Assembly: GCA_000333855.2 (NCBI GenBank)
Contig: CM007338.1
Span: 652,600-673,951 of the forward strand
Direction of reading: 5' to 3'
DNA from: Endotrypanum monterogeii
Taxonomy: Eukaryota > Euglenozoa > Kinetoplastea > Trypanosomatida > Trypanosomatidae
Length of the DNA: 21,352 nt
Below the pieces are notes generated by a model. That model had not been told where the DNA came from, ran no database searches, and saw only the letters and a program-made list of their open reading frames with translations. The translations under genes and the position numbers were made by a program. Below are positions 17,144 to 21,352 of this stretch, piece after piece. Numbering within the stretch: position 1 is the stretch's first letter; each line of letters starts with the position of its first letter.

Positions 17144-18433
17144 ATGCCTGAACAAGAGGCGTGCGTGTCGCGCAGCGAGGATACATTGCCTACTATCGAC
17201 ACTAGAGACGACGTTGTTGCGTTCAAGGTTGGAGATGACGATCATACTTTATTCTTTTCAAAGCGTGCCTTGATGCACAACACTCCATTTTTTCATGCCT
17301 ACTTCAGTAAGAACACTACGGAGCTTACCGCTGAGCGCTATGACGGATCCAGAGACATCTCCGTTTCACTGAGGCATGTGAGGCCCCAGAGCGCTGAAGC
17401 TGCTCTTCGTTTGTGCCAAAGTCCGCATCACAGCGATGACGAGATGTTCTGGTCGCTGTTGCGGGACTGCGAGGAGGCAGATAAGGCACGCAAGCCGGAA
17501 GCTCTACAGGTCGTTCTTTCTTTGTTCGCAGCGTGCGTGACATTCGAGTTGTACGCGCATGCGAAGCGGGCGAGTCTTGCGATTGCCAGCTCTCTCACCG
17601 TGCACACACTGTACCGTGTGGTCAAAATGTGTGCACGCTACGCGACTACGCTGCCGCCGCAGATACAACGTCTGATCGGTCTAGACACACTTCTTGCAGC
17701 ATGCAGCAGCTTCAAGCGGTTTCCAGGGGCGTGGCAAGGTACTCAGCGCTGGCGTCGCCTTCATGACCAGTACCCTGATCTCAACGAGATGCTAGCGAGC
17801 GACAACGCCACTCCTGCTACAACGTCCAGTTCGACGAGAGAAGAGGGCGTGGAGGGTGTTGCAAGTAACTCTGCTCTGCCGCCGCAGCATGTGCTCCTGT
17901 CTCCAGAGAAGGACTTGAGTACAATAACGGCTGCTGCTATTGTAGCCGCAAAGCCGACTGTGCCACTGTCCGATGTATTTGCCGGCCACCTTCGGCATAC
18001 GGAAAATTTGGCACTTGCTGCGCAGTGGCGGTGGCGTACCATCTCTGAAGAGGTGAGATCGCTGCGTGAGAGTTGTGCATCCATCAAGGCCCGTTCCCAA
18101 CGAGACGAGACGGTCGCAAAAGAGTTGAATGTATATCTGGTCCAAGTACGCGCGTACATGCAAGCGCTGCGACGCGCTGGGGCAGAGATGCAACGTTTGT
18201 CTGCTACTGCTGCCACCAAGTGTGAGGTGGCACCAACTCTACCTCCTCACGCTTCTGTGTCTGCGTTCCCCATATCGACTTCGACGGTAGACGGGCTGAG
18301 GTACATGATGCAGTGGGCTTCATCTATGGCTATAGAGCGAACGGAGGCTGTAGATACTCTAATGTCTCTAGAGAAAGATGCAATCCTCCAACTTGACGCC
18401 GAGCTTGCCATACTCCGTGCAGCCAACTTCTAG
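17144..18433 (+). CDS. Hypothetical protein, BTB/POZ-like N-terminus, helical C-terminus
   Basis: A 429-aa protein that I do not recognise by name. Residues about 24-60 (VAFKVGDDDHTLFFSKRA, then PFFHAYFSKN) follow the BTB/POZ pattern: a short strand with the ligand-like V-x-D turn, a strand ending before a buried S-K-R-A-L helix, then a PFF-x-x-F core. Residues about 118-200 are strongly helical and could be a BACK-like segment. A Ser/Thr/Glu-rich linker (about 215-270) follows, then helices with heptad character (about 300-360 and 385-429). No signal peptide or membrane segment is seen. BTB proteins with helical tails often act as adaptors or cullin partners, but that role is inference. Start: the frame opens further upstream only through non-ATG codons; ATG 17144 is the first Met and follows the predicted splice site. 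Confidence is high that it is a gene, low for the domain call. Confidence 0.8.
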   Translation: MPEQEACVSRSEDTLPTIDTRDDVVAFKVGDDDHTLFFSKRALMHNTPFFHAYFSKNTTELTAERYDGSRDISVSLRHVRPQSAEAALRLCQSPHHSDDEMFWSLLRDCEEADKARKPEALQVVLSLFAACVTFELYAHAKRASLAIASSLTVHTLYRVVKMCARYATTLPPQIQRLIGLDTLLAACSSFKRFPGAWQGTQRWRRLHDQYPDLNEMLASDNATPATTSSSTREEGVEGVASNSALPPQHVLLSPEKDLSTITAAAIVAAKPTVPLSDVFAGHLRHTENLALAAQWRWRTISEEVRSLRESCASIKARSQRDETVAKELNVYLVQVRAYMQALRRAGAEMQRLSATAATKCEVAPTLPPHASVSAFPISTSTVDGLRYMMQWASSMAIERTEAVDTLMSLEKDAILQLDAELAILRAANF

Positions 18434-18435
18434 AG

Positions 18436-18484
18436 CTTCCCTTCACCCCCCCCTTTTTTTTTTCTTCCCCCCCCCCCCCCCCAG
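18436..18484 (+). promoter_or_regulatory. Polypyrimidine block with C16 directly after a stop codon
   Basis: From 18436 nearly every base is C or T, including a C8, a T10 and an uninterrupted C16 at 18467-18482, followed by AG at 18483-18484. It has the form of a splice signal but lies 570 nt from the next start codon. It could serve as a poly(A)-site guide or a weak alternative acceptor. Confidence 0.4.
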
Positions 18485-18552
18485 TCCCTTACTCCACATG
18501 CTCATACCCATGCTTCTGTTCAACTTTCTATGTTTCCACTCCCAGGTAGGAA

Positions 18553-18582
18553 CGGAGGGAGGGAGGGAGGGAGGGGGGGGGG
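18553..18582 (+). repeat. GGGA repeat ending in a poly-G run
   Basis: ggaggga followed by GGGA units and a run of about ten G. It is complementary in type to the C16 run about 70-90 nt upstream and is quadruplex-prone by itself. Confidence 0.85.
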
Positions 18583-18746
18583 CGTCCACTGCCAGAGAGA
18601 GACGCCACTAGTGACGAATCAGCAGTGCACCAGATCTTCCCCAGCGTCTAGTCGATGGTTTTATTCACCAGCATGACTTGTGTCTACTCAGGAAAGCAAT
18701 GCTTGAACTTTTTTTTTTTACTTCACGAGAAGCACCATAGTATGCT

Positions 18747-18770
18747 CACACACACACACACACACACACA
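18747..18770. repeat. (CA)12 microsatellite
   Basis: Uninterrupted CA run of twelve units in the spacer. Confidence 0.9.
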
Positions 18771-18900
18771 CCCGCGAATGAAAGGATTTGTACGTGAATC
18801 TTAAATGCAACGTATTTCACTTTTTCTGTGTTGACACATATTATCCGGTAGGAAAGATGTGAAGTCTTAATTCAGATCCCCCTGTCACGGCTCATTTCGT

Positions 18901-19011
18901 CTCCCTCCTCCTCCTCCTCTTCCTTTTTTTTTTCTTCGACATTTGACCGCGCATGCACATTTATGTGCAAACATAATTTCTTTATTTTTTTATTCGCATC
19001 TCCCTGCTCAG
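18901..19011 (+). promoter_or_regulatory. Predicted trans-splicing signal for the EF-hand gene (AG at 19010-19011)
   Basis: A CT-rich tract (tccctcctcctcctcctc and ttccttttttttttcttc) and a second T-rich stretch lead to tctccctgctcag. The AG at 19010-19011 would give a 5' UTR of 47 nt. Confidence 0.6.
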
Positions 19012-19058
19012 CGTACACGCACACATACGGAAATTAAGAGGGAGGCGTGGCGGTCGGT

Positions 19059-20762
19059 ATGCTGTTTGTGGACCCCGGGCAAGAGCGGGTTCTGGAAGAC
19101 CCTTTTTTTATGCTTCGGCTGTACAAGCGTGTTGCTTACGGACTTGTACCTCGATCACAACCCGACGGCCCAAGAAATTACCTGCCTTCGTTTCTCGCCG
19201 TGGACGCTCGCTACGTCGAGACGAACAACGTGGCGGTAGACGAGGCGGCACTTCTCACTGCCATTGCACCGATTTTTCCGACGTCAGTGCTGACGTACAA
19301 GGAGGTATGTCTTCTCCTTCGTGTTCTCCCGCTGGAGGAGGAGGAGGAGGAGGAGGAGGGGGCTCCGAGGGATAAGGAGAATGGGGGTGCCTTCGAGCTG
19401 GGTCAGGAGAACAGGCGCAGCTCACCTGCGAGGGGCATCCGGCCTGGCTGCTTTATGCTGGCGCTGCGAGACATGATTCCTTTCAAGACGTGGCAAGTAT
19501 CGCAGGCTGTGGCCGCTGTCCGGCGTGCGGTGCAGCAAACTTCTGAGATGAGCGCGTTTGAGCTGCACGTCGTCGACATTTTAGATTGGCAGACCAACCG
19601 CCGTCGCCAGGCCAAAGAAGCAGCTCCACCTCCATTGGAGCGCTGGGAGGCCTTGGCCTTCATGGAGGACACCTGCGCACTAAGTAGTTCCGAGTCACAC
19701 GTGCTGTTGCACTATTGTTTTAGTGAGAGGGGCAGGTCTGCTGTGGATCCTACGATACGTGAGTCGTCCTTCGGCTTCGAGGTGCAATTGTTGCACCAAC
19801 TTTTTTTCAGCGAGGTGATTCCTTGTGTCGCTGAGTACTCGCTGCTCATGGGACGCTTCGCAGAATCCTCACTAGAGGTTGGAGAGGTGGAGGGCTGTCC
19901 TACTGGGACGCTTGCACTCCAAAGTAGTCTTGCGTCGATGGATCTAGGCTTTCCCGAGCACAGTAAGAGACTGTCACCTGATCTAGATCTAGGGGCATTG
20001 GTGCGGGCGGAGTTGACGCCGCGGCAGTTCTTTTATGTGTGCACGCTGCTGCACACTGGGTTCCGCCAAGAGGAGTCAGATCAGCTGTATTATTACTTGA
20101 AGGAGGACGATAACGGAGATGGCGTGCTCGTTGCCCACCTGCTGGTTGCCTACCGTCAGTATTTTCCCCCCGTCACAGTCTCAGTGCTTCAGCTCATCCA
20201 GGCAGCCGTGAGGCAGTGGGTGCAGCGCAGCGCCAAAGATGCGCCAGCCTTTGTTCAGCTTTATTTTGGTCTTAGAGAGTGGGGGACCGCCCACGTCCCA
20301 ATTAAATCATTCGTCAAAGCGCTGCGCGGCGCTGGTGTGCCGAACGGCATCTCGGGCGTGCTAGATGTGGAGCTTGAGTGGTTGCGACTCAAGGCCCCGA
20401 CCCGTGTAGACCTGCTCCTAATCCTGTGCGCTCCCGTACCCCCATCACGGGGGGCCGTCATCCGCAAAGTGTTTGACCGACTTGATGGGCAGCATTCTGG
20501 CGTGGTCATCGGGACTTCTGTTTGCAAGAGTTTTCAGCCAGAACTCATCGAGGGCAACAGTCTTCGCCGGCAAGGCGCCTCGTGGAAGAGGGCGCTTGAG
20601 GAGTATGCTGAGGAATTGGGGGAGGAGGGACTTGACTACGACGTCTTCGCTTACTTTTGGTACATGATCTCTGCTGGCATCGAGGATGACGCAACATTTA
20701 CGATGGCCCTATGGCAGGCGTTCGGCCTCGCCAGGGACGGGCAAAAGCATCGTCGCACCTAA
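19059..20762 (+). CDS. Calcyphosin-like protein with degenerate EF-hands
   Basis: A 567-aa soluble protein with no membrane segment. Two EF-hand-like units lie in the C-terminal half. Loop 1 (residues 350-361) has Asp350, Asn352, Asp354, Gly355 and Leu357 in the right places but Leu rather than Glu at loop position 12. Loop 2 (from Asp476, DGQHSGVV) keeps the shape with few ligands. The end (ISAGIEDDATFTMALWQAFG) resembles the last EF-hand of calcyphosin (…S-A-S-x-x-T-D-E-E-F…W), so a calcyphosin-type ancestry is inferred. Calcium binding is probably weak or lost. Residues 1-92 are unrecognised; residues 93-100 are eight Glu encoded by pure GAG repeats, before a charged linker. Start: the frame is open from GTG 19047, but ATG 19059 is the first Met and follows the predicted acceptor. 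Calcyphosin-like proteins are often axonemal, but location is not shown here. Sequence after the stop may hide a frameshifted extension. Confidence 0.82.
   Translation: MLFVDPGQERVLEDPFFMLRLYKRVAYGLVPRSQPDGPRNYLPSFLAVDARYVETNNVAVDEAALLTAIAPIFPTSVLTYKEVCLLLRVLPLEEEEEEEEGAPRDKENGGAFELGQENRRSSPARGIRPGCFMLALRDMIPFKTWQVSQAVAAVRRAVQQTSEMSAFELHVVDILDWQTNRRRQAKEAAPPPLERWEALAFMEDTCALSSSESHVLLHYCFSERGRSAVDPTIRESSFGFEVQLLHQLFFSEVIPCVAEYSLLMGRFAESSLEVGEVEGCPTGTLALQSSLASMDLGFPEHSKRLSPDLDLGALVRAELTPRQFFYVCTLLHTGFRQEESDQLYYYLKEDDNGDGVLVAHLLVAYRQYFPPVTVSVLQLIQAAVRQWVQRSAKDAPAFVQLYFGLREWGTAHVPIKSFVKALRGAGVPNGISGVLDVELEWLRLKAPTRVDLLLILCAPVPPSRGAVIRKVFDRLDGQHSGVVIGTSVCKSFQPELIEGNSLRRQGASWKRALEEYAEELGEEGLDYDVFAYFWYMISAGIEDDATFTMALWQAFGLARDGQKHRRT
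19335..19358 (+). repeat. In-frame (GAG)8 coding for polyglutamate
   Basis: Eight perfect GAG codons in a row, followed by GGG. A pure codon repeat is prone to length change, and in-frame change would vary the Glu run without breaking the protein. Confidence 0.95.
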
Positions 20763-21058
20763 TCACATTGTGAGAGGGCCACCGAGAAGGGTGGGCTCGT
20801 ATGCGGGAGGGGGGGGGGCTGCGGTGAAGGTCACGTTCCGCGCCTCGATGAGAAACAAGAAAATCAACTTTATAGCCTCGAGAAACTCCGCGGGGTAACA
20901 CATGCGCGGCCGCAAAACGACACCATGCTTCTTCTTACTGCATGGATGTCAGCTGAAAGGAGTGAGTGTGCGGTCTAGTGCATCTTCGCGTGCGTACATA
21001 CTGGGCTCGGTGCTTCCACCCACGGTGACTTGTTTGCGATTCTCGCGCGGTCCTCGGT

Positions 21059-21118
21059 TTCTCTCCCCCCCGCCCTCGCGCTGCTTCACTTCCCTATTTT
21101 TACTTTGCTTCCACCGGA
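21059..21118 (+). promoter_or_regulatory. Candidate trans-splicing signal for a gene beyond the window (AG at 21117-21118)
   Basis: A C/T-rich tract (ttctctcccccccgccctcg, later cttccctatttttac) leads to ccaccggag. It suggests a + strand gene starting downstream of the window. Confidence 0.4.
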
Positions 21119-21233
21119 GTCAAGAGGGTTCACTGTGAAGCGCTGAGTTCAGCGAACGGCGCGCCGAATAATCCAGCTAAAGATACGAATCGTGTGCGCC
21201 TTCACAGAAAGAGGGCGGAAAAAAAAACTGAGC

Positions 21234-21275
21234 ATGCAACAACAACAACAACAACAAGAATGGTCACTTTTGTGA
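21234..21275 (+). other. Short ORF with polyglutamine (possible upstream ORF)
   Basis: ATG followed by seven CAA codons and a few more codons (M, Q7, EWSLL) before a TGA. It overlaps the (CAA)7 repeat. If the acceptor at 21118 is used it would be an upstream ORF in the next gene's leader. Confidence 0.25.
21237..21257. repeat. (CAA)7 microsatellite
   Basis: Seven perfect CAA units. Confidence 0.9.
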
Positions 21276-21282
21276 CGATCTA

Positions 21283-21298
21283 GTGTGTGTGTGTGTGT
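21283..21298. repeat. (GT)8 microsatellite
   Basis: Eight perfect GT units. Confidence 0.9.
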
Positions 21299-21315
21299 GC
21301 ATGTATATGAGAGAG

Positions 21316-21317
<2 letters not shown>

Positions 21318-21352
<35 letters not shown>
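21318..21352. repeat. (AT)n microsatellite running to the window end
   Basis: At least 17 AT units, still continuing at the last base. The position suggests the window or its contig may end because the repeat could not be resolved. Confidence 0.9.

Larger units (their letters stand above)
18434..19058 (+). other. Spacer between BTB-like and EF-hand genes
   Basis: About 625 nt with no gene. Directly after the stop comes a 50-nt pyrimidine block ending in 16 C, then about 70 nt later a GGGA/poly-G block. A CA repeat follows at 18747-18770, and a splice-type tract lies at 18901-19011. Confidence 0.75.
20763..21352 (+). other. 3' flank of the EF-hand gene and start of the next spacer
   Basis: No complete gene is seen. 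The first 140 nt have gene-like composition in a frame shifted by one relative to the EF-hand gene. After about 20980 the sequence becomes spacer-like, with a pyrimidine tract at about 21059-21113, a (CAA)7 repeat, a GT repeat and a TA repeat reaching the window end. A further + strand gene is expected beyond the window. Confidence 0.6.

Noticed and set aside
1..21352. Strand-switch region, tRNA, rRNA, CRISPR array or bacterial-type operon
   Set aside because: All credible genes share one strand; no tRNA cloverleaf or rRNA sequence was recognised; the repeats are simple microsatellites and not spaced palindromic units; spacing and signals are eukaryotic.

Overview
The window looks like nuclear DNA of a trypanosomatid, most likely Leishmania or a close Leishmaniinae relative. 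Five intact protein genes and one gene fragment all lie on the + strand without introns. They are separated by long spacers full of polypyrimidine tracts followed by AG (spliced-leader trans-splicing acceptors), poly-T runs and CA/TA/GGGA microsatellites. Coding DNA is GC-rich at third positions and spacers are not. Nothing on the - strand looks like a gene, so this is an internal piece of one polycistronic unit. The species cannot be fixed by eye.

Layout. 1-358: the 3' end of an upstream plasma-membrane H+-ATPase copy. 359-2804: spacer with pyrimidine tracts and an AT-rich block. 2805-5705: a complete P-type (P3A) H+-ATPase of 966 aa, whose last 103 codons and first 84 nt of 3' flank are repeated exactly at the window start, so the gene is in a tandem array. 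5706-10762: a 5 kb spacer with no convincing gene, holding G-rich and CA repeats and a GC-balanced block (about 9402-10030) that resembles a Leishmania SIDER retroposon. 10763-14581: a 1272-aa divergent kinesin-like protein with a degenerate motor domain, coiled coils and a basic tail. 15372-16406: a nucleotide-sugar transporter of the SLC35B/UAA type. 17144-18433: a 429-aa hypothetical protein with a BTB/POZ-like N-terminus and a helical C-terminus. 19059-20762: a 567-aa protein with degenerate EF-hands and a calcyphosin-like C-terminus. 20763-21352: spacer leading to a gene outside the window.

The genes do not form a pathway. As usual in trypanosomatids they are co-transcribed but functionally unrelated: proton pumping at the plasma membrane, a probable cytoskeletal protein, Golgi/ER sugar-nucleotide import, and two proteins of unknown role. 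Expression differences would be set after transcription through the UTRs, which is where the tandem ATPase copies diverge.

I found no new multi-gene system. The points most worth a second look are: the degenerate kinesin motor with a large insertion; the SIDER-like block in the ATPase 3' region; the sharp edges of the ATPase duplication; a G-rich cluster of odd residues in the ATPase that may be sequence error; and a possible frameshift-separated C-terminal extension of the EF-hand protein.
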